Source of the DNA: Aulostomus chinensis
Lineage: Eukaryota; Chordata; Actinopteri; Syngnathiformes; Aulostomidae
NCBI GenBank assembly: GCA_037954235.1
Contig: JBBMOA010000070.1
Span: 1-64,000 of the forward strand
Direction of reading: 5' to 3'
Length of the DNA: 64,000 bases
Shown: positions 47,871-60,870 of the stretch, in pieces
How the letters are laid out: every line of letters begins with the position of its first letter
How positions within the stretch are numbered: the first letter of the stretch is position 1
The notes under the pieces: generated by a model
Told to the model about the DNA's origin: nothing
The model's database searches: none
What the model saw: the letters and a program-made list of their open reading frames with translations, nothing else
Program-made: the position numbers and the translations under genes

Positions 47871-50104
47871 GTTCTGCATGAAGTGTTCATTTTGGCCTTC
47901 TCTCGCTGAGAAAACACTATTTGTGACCTGTGATACAAAAATGCCATAACTTTTGTTCAAAGTGAGTTTTCAGTCAAGTTTCAATCTGAAAGCATAGAAA
48001 GATGCATAAACTTGAAGTTACAGCTTGATTTCAGTGACTTTTCGTCAAAATACAGGAGTTCTGCATGAAGTGTTCATTTTGGCCTTCTCTCGCTGAGAAA
48101 ACGCTATTTGTGACCTGCGACACAGAACAGCCATAAATTTTGTTCAAAGTGAGTTTTCAGTCAAGTTTCAACCTGAAAGCATAGAAAGATGCATAAACTT
48201 GAAGTTACAGCTTGATTTCAGTGAGTTTTCATCAAAATACAGGAGTTCTGCATGAAGTGTTCATTTTGGCCTTCTCTCGCTGAGAAAACGCTATTTGTGA
48301 CCTGCGACACAGAACAGCCATAACTTTTGTTCAAAGTGAGTTTTCAGTCAAGTTTCAACCTGAAAGCATAGAAAGATGCAGAAACTTGAAGTTACAGCTT
48401 GATTTCAGTGAGTTTTCATCAAAATACAGGAGTTCTGCATGAAGTGTTCATTTTGGCCTTCTCTCGCTGAGAAAACACTATTTGTGACCTGTGATACAAA
48501 AATGCCATAACTTTTGTTCAAAGTGAGTTTTCAGTCAAGTTTCAACCTGAAAGCATAGAAAGATGCATAAACTTGAAGTTACAGCTTGATTTCAGTGAGT
48601 TTTCATCAAAATACAGGAGTTCTGCATGAAGTGTTCATTTTGGCCTTCTCTCGCTGAGAAAACAATATTTGTGACTTGTGATACAAAAATGCCATAACTT
48701 TTGTTCAAAGTGAGTTTTCAGTCAAGTTTCAACCTGAAAGCATAGAAAGATGCATAAACTTGAAGTTACAGCTTGATTTCTGTGAGTTTTCATCAAAATA
48801 CAGGAGTTCTGCATGAAGTGTTCATTTTGGCCTTCTCTCGCTGAGAAAACACTATTTGTGACCTGCGACACAGAACAGCCATAACTTTTGTTCAAAGTGA
48901 GTTTTCAGTCAAGTTTCAACCTGAAAGCATAGAAAGATGCATAAACTTGAAGTTACAGCTTGATTTCAGTGACTTTTCGTCAAAATACAGGAGTTCTGCA
49001 TGAAGTGTTCATTTTGGCCTTCTCTCGCTGAGAAAACGCTATTTGTGACCTGCGACACAGAACAGCCATAACTTTTGTTCAAAGTGAGTTTTCAGTCAAG
49101 TTTCAACCTGAAAGCATAGAAAGATGCATAAGCTTGAAGATACAGCTTGATTTCAGTGAGTTTTCATCAAAATACAGGAGTTCTGCATGAAGTGTTCATT
49201 TTGGCCTTCTCTCGCTGAGAAAACACTATTTGTGACCTGTGATACAAAAATGCCATAACTTTTGTTCAAAGTGAGTTTTCAGTCAAGTTTCAACCTGAAA
49301 GCATAGAAAGATGCATAAACTTGAAGTTACAGCTTGATTTCAGTGAGTTTTCATCAAAATACAGGAGTTCTGCATGAAGTGTTCATTTTGGCCTTCTCTC
49401 GCTGAGAAAACACTATTTGTGACCTGTGATACAAAAATGCCATAACTTTTGTTCAAAGTGAGTTTTCAGTCAAGTTTCAACCTGAAAGCATAGAAAGATG
49501 CATAAACTTGAAGTTACAGCTTGATTTCAGTGAGTTTTCATCAAAATACAGGAGTTCTGCATGAAGTGTTCATTTTGGCCTTCTCTCGCTGAGAAAACGC
49601 TATTTGTGACCTGTGATACAAAAATGCCATAACTTTTGTTCAAAGTGAGTTTTCAGTCAAGTTTCAACCTGAAAGCATAGAAAGATGCATAAAATTGAAG
49701 TTACAGCTTGATTTCAATGAGTTTTCATCAAAATACAGGAGTTCTGCATGAAGTGTTCATTTTGGCCTTCTCTCGCTGAGAAAACACTATTTGTGACCTG
49801 TGATACAAAAATGCCATAACTTTTGTTCAAAGTGAGTTTTCAGTCAAGTTTCAACCTGAAAGCATAGAAAGATGCATAAACTTGAAGTTACAGCTTGATT
49901 TCAGTGAGTTTTCATGAAAATACAGGAGTTCTGCATGAAGTGTTCATTTTGGCCTTCTCTCGCTGAGAAAACACTATTTGTGACCTGTGATACAAAAATG
50001 CCATAACTTTTGTTCAAAGTGAGTTTTCAGTCAAGTTTCAACCTGAAAGCATAGAAAGATGCATAAACTTGAAGTTACAGCTTGATTTCAGTGAGTTTTC
50101 ATGA
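47871..50104 (+). repeat. Long-range duplicated block, right copy
   Basis: This repeats the variant order of the first 2.4 kb of the window. Differences include ATGCAGAAACTT at about 48380, GACTTGTG in the AACAATATTT unit, a hybrid unit (AAAACACTAT with GCGACAC at 48865) standing in place of two left-copy units, and GAAGATACAG after the HindIII site. The neighbouring domains on both sides differ in variant content, so the block looks inserted or exchanged into its present place. Confidence 0.85.
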
Positions 50105-53100
50105 AAATACAGGAGTTCTGCATGAAGTGTTCATTTTGGCCTGCTCTCGCTGAGAAAACACTATTTGTGACCTGTGATACAAAAATGCCATAACTTTTGT
50201 TCAAAGTGAGTTTTCAGTCAAGTTTCAACCTGAAAGCATAGAAAGATGCATAAACTTGAAGTTACAGCTTGATTTCAGTGAGTTTTCATCAAAATACAGG
50301 AGTTCTGCATGAAGTGTTCATTTTGGCCTTCTCTCGCTGAGAAAACACTATTTGTGACCTGTGATACAAAAATGCCATAACTTTTGTTCAAAGTGAGTTT
50401 TCAGTCAAGTTTCAACCTGAAAGCATAGAAAGATGCATAAACTTGAAGTTACAGCTTGATTTCAGTGAGTTTTCATGAAAATACAGGAGTTCTGCATGAA
50501 GTGTTCATTTTGGCCTTCTCTCGCTGAGAAAACACTATTTGTGACCTGTGATACAAAAATGCCATAACTTTTGTTCAAAGTGAGTTTTCAGTCAAGTTTC
50601 AACCTGAAAGCATAGAAAGATGCATAAACTTGAAGTTACAGCTTGATTTCAGTGAGTTTTCATCAAAATACAGGAGTTCTGCATGAAGTGTTCATTTTGG
50701 CCTTCTCTCGCTGAGAAAACACTATTTGTGACCTGTGATACAAAAATGCCATAACTTTTGTTCAAAGTGAGTTTTCAGTCAAGTTTCAACCTGAAAGCAT
50801 AGAAAGATGCATAAACTTGAAGTTACAGCTTGATTTCAGTGACTTTTCATCAAAATACTGGAGTTCTGCATGAAGTGTTCATTTTGGCCTTGTCTCGCTG
50901 AGAAAACGCTATTTGTGACCTGCGACACAGAACAGCCATAACTTTTGTTCAAAGTGAGTTTTCAGTCAAGTTTCAACCTGAAAGCATAGAAAGATGCATA
51001 AACTTGAAGTTACAGCTTGATTTCAGTGAGTTTTCATCAAAATACAGGAGTTCTGCATGAAGTGTTCATTTTGGCCTTCTCTCGCTGAGAAAACACTATT
51101 TGTGACCTGCGACACAGAACAGCCATAACTTTTGTTCAAAGTGAGTTTTCAGTCAAGTTTCAACCTGAAAGCATAGAAAGATGCATAAACTTGAAGTTAC
51201 AGCTTGATTTCAGTGAGTTTTCATCAAAATACAGGAGTTCTGCATGAAGTGTTCATTTTGGCCTTCTCTCGCTGAGAAAACACTATTTGTGACCTGTGAT
51301 ACAAAAATGCCATAACTTTTGTTCAAAGTGAGTTTTCAGTCAAGTTTCAACCTGAAAGCATAGAAAGATGCATAAACTTGAAGTTACAGCTTGATTTCAG
51401 TGACTTTTCATCAAAATACAGGAGTTCTGCATGAAGTGTTCATTTTGGCCTTCTCTCGCTGAGAAAACACTATTTGTGACCTGTGATACAAAAATGCCAT
51501 AACTTTTGTTCAAAGTGAGTTTTCAGTCAAGTTTCAACCTGAAAGCATAGAAAGATGCATAAACTTGAAGTTACAGCTTGATTTCAGTGACTTTTCATCA
51601 AAATACAGGAGTTCTGCATGAAGTGTTCATTTTGGCCTTCTCTCGCTGAGAAAACACTATTTGTGACCTGTGATACAAAAATGCCATAACTTTTGTTCAA
51701 AGTGAGTTTTCAATCAAGTTTCAACCTGAAAGCATAGAAAGATGCATAAACTTGAAGTTACAGCTTGATTTCAGTGACTTTTCATCAAAATACAGGAGTT
51801 CTGCATGAAGTGTTCATTTTGGCCTTCTCTCGCTGAGAAAACGCTATTTGTGACCTGCGACACAGAACAGCCATAACTTTTGTTCAAAGTGAGTTTTCAG
51901 TCAAGTTTCAACCTGAAAGCATAGAAAGATGCATAAACTTGAAGTTACAGCTTGATTTCAGTGAGTTTTCATCAAAATACAGGAGTTCTGCATGAAGTGT
52001 TCATTTTGGCCTTCTCTCGCTGAGAAAACACTATTTGTGACCTGTGATACAAAAATGCCATAACTTTTGTTCAAAGTGAGTTTTCAGTCAAGTTTCAACC
52101 TGAAAGCATAGAAAGATGCATAAACTTGAAGTTACAGCTTGATTTCAGTGAGTTTTCATCAAAATACAGGAGTTCTGCATGAAGTGTTCATTTTGGCCTT
52201 CTCTCGCTGAGAAAACACTATTTGTGACCTGTGATACAAAAATGCCATAACTTTTGTTCAAAGTGAGTTTTCAGTCAAGTTTCAACCTGAAAGCATAGAA
52301 AGATGCATAAACTTGAAGTTACAGCTTGATTTCAGTGAGTTTTCATGAAAATACAGGAGTTCTGCATGAAGTGTTCATTTTGGCCTTCTCTCGCTGAGAA
52401 AACACTATTTGTGACCTGTGATACAAAAATGCCATAACTTTTGTTCAAAGTGAGTTTTCAGTCAAGTTTCAACCTGAAAGCATAGAAAGATGCATAAACT
52501 TGAAGTTACAGCTTGATTTCAGTGAGTTTTCATCAAAATACAGGAGTTCTGCATGAAGTGTTCATTTTGGCCTTCTCTCGCTGAGAAAACACTATTTGTG
52601 ACCTGTGATACAAAAATGCCATAACTTTTGTTCAAAGTGAGTTTTCAGTCAAGTTTCAACCTGAAAGCATAGAAAGATGCATAAACTTGAAGTTACAGCT
52701 TGATTTCAGTGAGTTTTCATCAAAATACAGGAGTTCTGCATGAAGTGTTCATTTTGGCCTTCTCTCGCTGAGAAAACACTATTTGTGACCTGTGATACAA
52801 AAATGCCATAACTTTTGTTCAAAGTGAGTTTTCAGTCAAGTTTCAACCTGAAAGCATAGAAAGATGCATAAACTTGAAGTTACAGCTTGATTTCAGTGAC
52901 TTTTCATCAAAATACTGGAGTTCTGCATGAAGTGTTCATTTTGGCCTTGTCTCGCTGAGAAAACGCTATTTGTGACCTGCGACACAGAACAGCCATAACT
53001 TTTGTTCAAAGTGAGTTTTCAGTCAAGTTTCAACCTGAAAGCATAGAAAGATGCATAAACTTGAAGTTACAGCTTGATTTCAGTGAGTTTTCATCAAAAT

Positions 53101-54940
53101 ACAGGAGTTCTGCATGAAGTGTTCATTTTGGCCTTCTCTCGCTGAGAAAACACTATTTGTGACCTGTGATACAAAAATGCCATAACTTTTGTTCAAAGTG
53201 AGTTTTCAGTCAAGTTTCAACCTGAAAGCATAGAAAGATGCATAAACTTGAAGTTACAGCTTGATTTCAGTGAGTTTTCATCAAAATACAGGAGTTCTGC
53301 ATGAAGTGTTCATTTTGCCTTCTCTCGCTGAGAAAACACTATTTGTGACCTGTGATACAAAAATGCCATAACTTTTGTTCAAAGTGAGTTTTCAGTCAAG
53401 TTTCAACCTGAAAACATAGAAAGATGCATAAACTTGAAGTTACAGCTTGATTTCAGTGAGTTTTCATCAAAATACAGGAGTTCTGCATGAAGTGTTCATT
53501 TTGGCCTTCTCTCGCTGAGAAAACGCTATTTGTGACCTGCGACACAGAACAGCCATAACTTTTGTTCAAAGTGAGTTTTCAGTCAAGTTTCAACCTGAAA
53601 GCATAGAAAGATGCATAAACTTGAAGTTACAGCTTGATTTCAGTGAGTTTTCATCAAAATACAGGAGTTCTGCATGAAGTGTTCATTTTGGCCTTCTCTC
53701 GCTGAGAAAACACTATTTGTGACCTGTGATACAAAAATGCCATAACTTTTGTTCAAAGTGAGTTTTCAGTCAAGTTTCAACCGGAAAGCATAGAAAGATG
53801 CATAAACTTGAAGTTACAGCTTGATTTCAGTGAGTTTTCATCAAAATACAGGAGTTCTGCATGAAGTGTTCATTTTGGCTTTCTCTCGCTGAGAAAACAC
53901 TATTTGTGACCTGTGATACAAAAATGCCATAACTTTTGTTCAAAGTGAGTTTTCAGTCAAGTTTCAACCTGAAAGCATAGAAAGATGCATAAACTTGAAG
54001 TTACAGCTTGATTTCAGTGACTTTTCATCAAAATACAGGAGTTCTGCATGAAGTGTTCATTTCGGCCTTGTCTCGCTGAGAAACAATATTTGTGACCTGC
54101 GACACAGAACAGCCATAACTTTTGTTCAAAGTGAGTTTTCAGTCAAGTTTCAACCTGAAAGCATAGAAAGATGCATAAACTTGAAGTTACAGCTTGATTT
54201 CAGTGAGTTTTCATCAAAATACAGGAGTTCTGCATGAAGTGTTCATTTTGGCCTTCTCTCGCTGAGAAAACACTATTTGTGACCTGTGATACAAAAATGC
54301 CATAACTTTTGTTCAAAGTGAGTTTTCAGTCAAGTTTCAACCTGAAAGCATAGAAAGATGCATAAACTTGAAGTTACAGCTTGATTTCAGTGACTTTTCA
54401 TCAAAATACAGGAGTTCTGCATGAAATGTTCATTTTGGCCTTGTCTCGCTGAGAAAACGCTATTTGTGACCTGCGACACAGAACAGCCATAACTTTTGTT
54501 CAAAGTGAGTTTTCAGTCAAGTTTCAACCTGAAAGCATAGAAAGATGCATAAACTTGAAGTTACAGCTTGATTTCAGTGACTTTTCATCAAAATACAGGA
54601 GTTCTGCATGAAGTGTTCATTTTGGCCTTCTCTCGCTGAGAAAACACTATTTGTGACCTGTGATACAAAAATGCCATAACTTTTGTTCAAAGTGAGTTTT
54701 CAGTCAAGTTTCAACCTGAAAGCATAGAAAGATGCATAAACTTGAAGTTACAGCTTGATTTCAGTGAGTTTTCATCAAAATACAGGAGTTCTGCATGAAG
54801 TGTTCATTTTGGCCTTCTCTCGCTGAGAAAACACTATTTGTGACCTGTGATACAAAAATGCCATAACTTTTGTTCAAAGTGAGTTTTCAGTCAAGTTTCA
54901 ACCTGAAAGCATAGAAAGATGCATAAACTTGAAGTTACAG
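50105..54940 (+). repeat. Satellite segment, mixed A and G30 B units
   Basis: This is ordinary array with B cores at 50922, 51109 (hybrid with AAAACACTAT), 51857, 52979, 53539, 54099 and 54473. The G30 B units preceded by AAAATACTGG at about 50856 and 52913 are exactly 11 units apart. From 51.4 to 51.8 kb four successive units end GACTTTTCATC. Private changes include CCTGCTCTCG (about 50142), a 1-bp loss CATTTTGCC (about 53317) and CATTTCGGCC (about 54060). Confidence 0.85.
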
Positions 54941-55390
54941 CTTGATTTCAGTGACTTTTCATCAAAATACAGGAGTTCTGCATGAAGTGTTCATTTTGGC
55001 CTTGTCTCGCTGAGAAAACGCTATTTGTGACCTGCGACACAGAACAGCCATAACTTTTGTTCAAAGTGAGTTTTCAGTCAAGTTTCAACCTGAAAGCATA
55101 GAAAGATGCATAAACTTGAAGTTACAGCTTGATTTCAGTGAGTTTTCATCAAAATACAGGAGTTCTGCATGAAGTGTTCATTTTGGCCTTCTCTCGCTAA
55201 GAAAACACTATTTGTGACCTGTGATACAAAAATGCCATAACTTTTGTTCAAAGTGAGTTTTCAGTCAAGTTTCAACCTGAAAGCATAGAAAGATGCATAA
55301 ACTTGAAGTTACAGCTTGATTTCAGTGAGTTTTCATCAAAATACAGGAGTTCTGCATGAAGTGTTCATTTTGGCCTTCTCTCGCTGAGAA
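54940..55390 (+). repeat. 5-unit-offset duplication, left shared part
   Basis: GACTTTTCATC, a G30 B unit (core 55034) and a GCTAAG unit (55196) recur 935 bases later (55969 and 56131). This two-unit cassette is the one also present at 32.2 and 36.7 kb. Confidence 0.8.
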
Positions 55391-55874
55391 AACACTATTT
55401 GTGACTTGTGATACAAAAATGCCATAACTTTTGTTCAAAGTGAGTTTTCAGTCAAGTTTCAACCTGAAAGCATAGAAAGATGCATAAACTTGAAGTTACA
55501 GCTTGATTTCAGTGAGTTTTCATCAAAATACAGGAGTTCTGCATGAAGTGTTCATTTTGGCCTTCTCTCGCTGAGAAAACACTATTTGTGACCTGTGATA
55601 CAAAAATGCCATAACTTTTGTTCAAAGTGAGTTTTCAGTCAAGTTTCAACCTGAAAGCATAGAAAGATGCATAAACTTGAAGTTACAGCTTGATTTCAGT
55701 GAGTTTTCATCAAAATACAGGAGTTCTGCATGAAGTGTTCATTTTGGCCTTCTCTCGCTGAGAAAACACTATTTGTGACCTGTGATACAAAAATGCCATA
55801 ACTTTTGTTCAAAGTGAGTTTTCAGTCAAGTTTCAACCTGAAAGCATAGAAAGATGCATAAACTTGAAGTTACA

Positions 55875-56325
55875 GCTTGATTTCAGTGACTTTTCATCAA
55901 AATACAGGAGTTCTGCATGAAGTGTTCATTTTGGCCTTGTCTCGCTGAGAAAACGCTATTTGTGATCTGCGACACAGAACAGCCATAACTTTTGTTCAAA
56001 GTGAGTTTTCAGTCAAGTTTCAACCTGAAAGCATAGAAAGATGCATAAACTTGAAGTTACAGCTTGATTTCAGTGAGTTTTCATCAAAATACAGGAGTTC
56101 TGCATGAAGTGTTCATTTTGGCCTTCTCTCGCTAAGAAAACACTATTTGTGACCTGTGATACAAAAATGCCATAACTTTTGTTCAAAGTGAGTTTTCAGT
56201 CAAGTTTCAACCTGAAAGCATAGAAAGATGCATAAACTTCAAGTTACAGCTTGATTTCAGTGAGTTTTCATCAAAATACAGGAGTTCTGCATGAAGTGTT
56301 CATTTTGGCCTTCTCTCGCTGAGAA
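55875..56325 (+). repeat. 5-unit-offset duplication, right shared part
   Basis: This is the partner of 54940-55390, with a private GTGATCTGCG and, in the GCTAAG unit, AACTTCAAGTT in place of AACTTGAAGTT. That central G to C change recurs near 57547 and 57734 only. Confidence 0.8.
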
Positions 56326-58119
56326 AACACTATTTGTGACCTGTGATACAAAAATGCCATAACTTTTGTTCAAAGTGAGTTTTCAGTCAAGTTTCAACCT
56401 GAAAGCATAGAAAGATGCATAAACTTGAAGTTACAGCTTGATTTCAGTGAGTTTTCATGAAAATACAGGAGTTCTGCATGAAGTGTTCATTTTGGCCTTC
56501 TCTCGCTGAGAAAACACTATTTGTGACCTGTGATACAAAAATGCCATAACTTTTGTTCAAAGTGAGTTTTCAGTCAAGTTTCAACCTGAAAGCATAGAAA
56601 GATGCATAAACTTGAAGTTACAGCTTGATTTCAGTGAGTTTTCATGAAAATACAGGAGTTCTGCATGAAGTGTTCATTTTGGCCTTCTCTCGCTGAGAAA
56701 ACACTATTTGTGACCTGTGATACAAAAATGCCATAACTTTTGTTCAAAGTGAGTTTTCAGTCAAGTTTCAACCTGAAAGCATAGAAAGATGCATAAACTT
56801 GAAGTTACAGCTTGATTTCAGTGAGTTTTCATCAAAATACAGGAGTTCTGCATGAAGTGTTCATTTTGGCCTTCTCTCGCTGAGAAAACACTATTTGTGA
56901 CCTGTGATACAAAAATGCCATAACTTTTGTTCAAAGTGAGTTTTCAGTCAAGTTTCAACCTGAAAGCATAGAAAGATGCATAAACTTGAAGTTACAGCTT
57001 GATTTCAGTGACTTTTCATCAAAATACAGGAGTTCTGCATGAAGTGTTCATTTTGGCCTTCTCTCGCTGAGAAAACACTATTTGTGACCTGTGATACAAA
57101 AATGCCATAACTTTTGTTCAAAGTGAGTTTTCAGTCAAGTTTCAACCTGAAAGCATAGAAAGATGCATAAACTTGAAGTTACAGCTTGATTTCAGTGAGT
57201 TTTCATCAAAATACAGGAGTTCTGCATGAAGTGTTCATTTTGGCCTTGTCTCGCTGAGAAAACGCTATTTGTGACCTGTGATACAAAAATGCCATAACTT
57301 TTGTTCAAAGTGAGTTTTCAGTCAAGTTTCAACCTGAAAGCATAGAAAGATGCATAAACTTGAAGTTACAGCTTGATTTCAGTGAGTTTTCATGAAAATA
57401 CAGGAGTTCTGCATGAAGTGTTCATTTTGGCCTTCTCTCGCTGAGAAAACACTATTTGTGACCTGTGATACAAAAATGCCATAACTTTTGTTCAAAGTGA
57501 GTTTTCAGTCAAGTTTCAACCTGAAAGCATAGAAAGATGCATAAACTTCAAGTTACAGCTTGATTTCAGTGAGTTTTCATCAAAATACAGGAGTTCTGCA
57601 TGAAGTGTTCATTTTGGCCTTCTCTCGCTGAGAAAACACTATTTGTGACCTGTGACACAAAAATGCCATAACTTTTGTTCAAAGTGAGTTTTCTGTCAAG
57701 TTTCAACCTGAAAGCATAGAAAGATGCATAAACTTCAAGTTACAGCTTGATTTCAGTGAGTTTTCATCAAAATACAGGAGTTCTGCATGAAGTGTTCATT
57801 TTGGCCTTCTCTCGCTGAGAAAACACTATTTGTGACCTGTGATACAAAAATGCCATAACTTTTGTTCAAAGTGAGTTTTCAGTCAAGTTTCAACCTGAAA
57901 GCATAGAAAGATGCATAAACTTGAAGTTACAGCTTGATTTCAGTGACTTTTCATCAAAATACAGGAGTTCTGCATGAAGTGTTCATTTTGGCCTTCTCTC
58001 GCTGAGAAAACACTATTTGTGACCTGTGATACAAAAATGCCATAACTTTTGTTCAAAGTGAGTTTTCAGTCAAGTTTCAACCGGAAAGCATAGAAAGATG
58101 CATAAACTTGAAGTTACAG
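56326..58119 (+). repeat. Class A satellite segment without B units
   Basis: About ten units contain no B core. Several end in the palindromic CATGAAAA form (56.45, 56.64 and 57.39 kb), and two have AACTTCAAGTT. A single G30 unit at about 57247 has AAAACGCTAT but GTGATAC, so it is a hybrid. Nothing other than satellite is present. Confidence 0.85.
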
Positions 58120-59000
58120 CTTGATTTCAGTGACTTTTCGTCAAAATACAGGAGTTCTGCATGAAGTGTTCATTTTGGCCTTCTCTCGCTGAGAAAACGC
58201 TATTTGTGACCTGCGACACAGAACAGCCATAACTTTTGTTCAAAGTGAGTTTTCAGTCAAGTTTCAACCTGAAAGCATAGAAAGATGCATAAACTTGAAG
58301 TTACAGCTTGATTTCAGTGAGTTTTCATCAAAATACAGGAGTTCTGCATGAAGTGTTCATTTTGGCCTTCTCTCGCTGAGAAAACACTATTTGTGACCTG
58401 TGATACAAAAATGCCATAACTTTTGTTCAAAGTGAGTTTTCAGTCAAGTTTCAACCTGAAAGCATAGAAAGATGCATAAACTTGAAGTTACAGCTTGATT
58501 TCAGTGAGTTTTCATCAAAATACAGGAGTTCTGCATGAAGTGTTCATTTTGGCCTTCTCTCGCTGAGAAAACGCTATTTGTGACCTGTGATACAAAAATG
58601 CCATAACTTTTGTTCAAAGTGAGTTTTCAGTCAAGTTTCAACCTGAAAGCATAGAAAGATGCATAAACTTGAAGTTACAGCTTGATTTCAGTGAGTTTTC
58701 ATCAAAATACAGGAGTTCTGCATGAAGTGTTCATTTTGGCCTTCTCTCGCTGAGAAAACACTATTTGTGACCTGTGATACAAAAATGCCATAACTTTTGT
58801 TCAAAGTGAGTTTTCAGTCAAGTTTCAACCTGAAAGCATAGAAAGATGCATAAACTTGAAGTTACAGCTTGATTTCAGTGAGTTTTCATCAAAATACAGG
58901 AGTTCTGCATGAAGTGTTCATTTTGGCCTTCTCTCGCTGAGAAAACACTATTTGTGACCTGTGATACAAAAATGCCATAACTTTTGTTCAAAGTGAGTTT
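58120..59000 (+). repeat. 10-unit-offset duplication, left shared part
   Basis: GACTTTTCGTC, a B core (58213) and, two units later, a hybrid AAAACGCTAT with GTGATAC (about 58572) recur exactly 1870 bases later (60083 and about 60442). The markers are few, so the support is weaker than for the 38.9-kb block. Confidence 0.6.
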
Positions 59001-59989
59001 TCAGTCAAGTTTCAACCTGAAAGCATAGAAAGATGCATACATTTGAAGATACAGCTTGATTTCAGTGAGTTTTCATCAAAATACAGGAGTTCTGCATGAA
59101 GTGTTCATTTTGGCCTTCTCTCGCTGAGAAAACACTATTTGTGACCTGTGATACAAAAATGCCATAACTTTTGTTCAAAGTGAGTTTTCAGTCAAGTTTC
59201 AACCTGAAAGCATAGAAAGATGCATAAACTTGAAGTTACAGCTTGATTTCAGTGAGTTTTCATCAAAATACAGGAGTTCTGCATGAAGTGTTCATTTTGA
59301 CCTTCTCTCGCTGAGAAAACGCTATTTGTGACATGCGACACAGAACAGCCATAACTTTTGTTCAAAGTGAGTTTTCAGTCAAGTTTCAACCTGAAAGCAT
59401 AGAAAGATGCATAAACTTGAAGTTACAGCTTGATTTCAGTGAGTTTTCATCAAAATACAGGAGTTCTGCATGAAGTGTTCATTTTGGCCTTCTCTCGCTG
59501 AGAAAACGCTATTTGTGACCTGCGACACAGAACAGCCATAACTTTTGTTCAAAGTGAGTTTTCAGTCAAGTTTCAACCTGAAAGCATAGAAAGATGCATA
59601 AACTTGAAGTTACAGCTTGATTTCTGTGAGTTTTCATCAAAATACAGGAGTTCTGCATGAAGTGTTCATTTTGGCCTTCTCTCGCTGAGAAAACACTATT
59701 TGTGACTTGTGATACAAAAATGCCATAACTTTTGTTCAAAGTGAGTTTTCAGTCAAGTTTCAACCTGAAAGCTTAGAAAGATGCATAAACTTGAAGTTAC
59801 AGCTTGATTTCAGTGAGTTTTCATCAAAATACAGGAGTTCTGCATGAAGTGTTCATTTTGGCCTTCTCTCGCTGAGAAAACACTATTTGTGACCTGTGAT
59901 ACAAAAATGCCATAACTTTTGTTCAAAGTGAGTTTTCAGTCAAGTTTCAACCTGAAAGCATAGAAAGATGCATAAACTTGAAGTTACAG

Positions 59990-60870
59990 CTTGATTTCAG
60001 TGACTTTTCGTCAAAATACAGGAGTTCTGCATGAAGTGTTCATTTTGGCCTTCTCTCGCTGAGAAAACGCTATTTGTGACCTGCGACACAGAACAGCCAT
60101 AACTTTTGTTCAAAGTGAGTTTTCAGTCAAGTTTCAACCTGAAAGCATAGAAAGATGCATAAACTTGAAGTTACAGCTTGATTTCAGTGAGTTTTCATCA
60201 AAATACAGGAGTTCTGCATGAAGTGTTCATTTTGGCCTTCTCTCGCTGAGAAAACACAATTTGTGACCTGTGATACAAAAATGCCATAACTTTTGTTCAA
60301 AGTGAGTTTTCAGTCAAGTTTCAACCTGAAAGCATAGAAAGATGCATAAACTTGAAGTTACAGCTTGATTTCAGTGAGTTTTCATCAAAATACAGGAGTT
60401 CTGCATGAAGTGTTCATTTTGGCCTTCTCTCGCTGAGAAAACGCTATTTGTGACCTGTGATACAAAAATGCCATAACTTTTGTTCAAAGTGAGTTTTCAG
60501 TCAAGTTTCAACCTGAAAGCATAGAAAGATGCATAAACTTGAAGTTACAGCTTGATTTCAGTGAGTTTTCATCAAAATACAGGAGTTCTGCATGAAGTGT
60601 TCATTTTGGCCTTCTCTCGCTGAGAAAACACTATTTGTGACCTGTGATACAAAAATGACATAACTTTTGTTCAAAGTGAGTTTTCAGTCAAGTTTCAACC
60701 TGAAAGCATAGAAAGATGCATAAACTTGAAGTTACAGCTTGATTTCAGTGAGTTTTCATCAAAATACAGGAGTTCTGCATGAAGTGTTCATTTTGGCCTT
60801 CTCTCGCTGAGAAAACACTATTTGTGACCTGTGATACAAAAATGCCATAACTTTTGTTCAAAGTGAGTTT
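59990..60870 (+). repeat. 10-unit-offset duplication, right shared part
   Basis: This is the partner of 58120-59000. Private changes are AAAACACAATTTG (about 60256) and AATGACATAAC (about 60656). Between the two copies lie two adjacent B units (59335 and 59522) and a unit with GAAAGCTTAG (about 59770). Confidence 0.6.
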
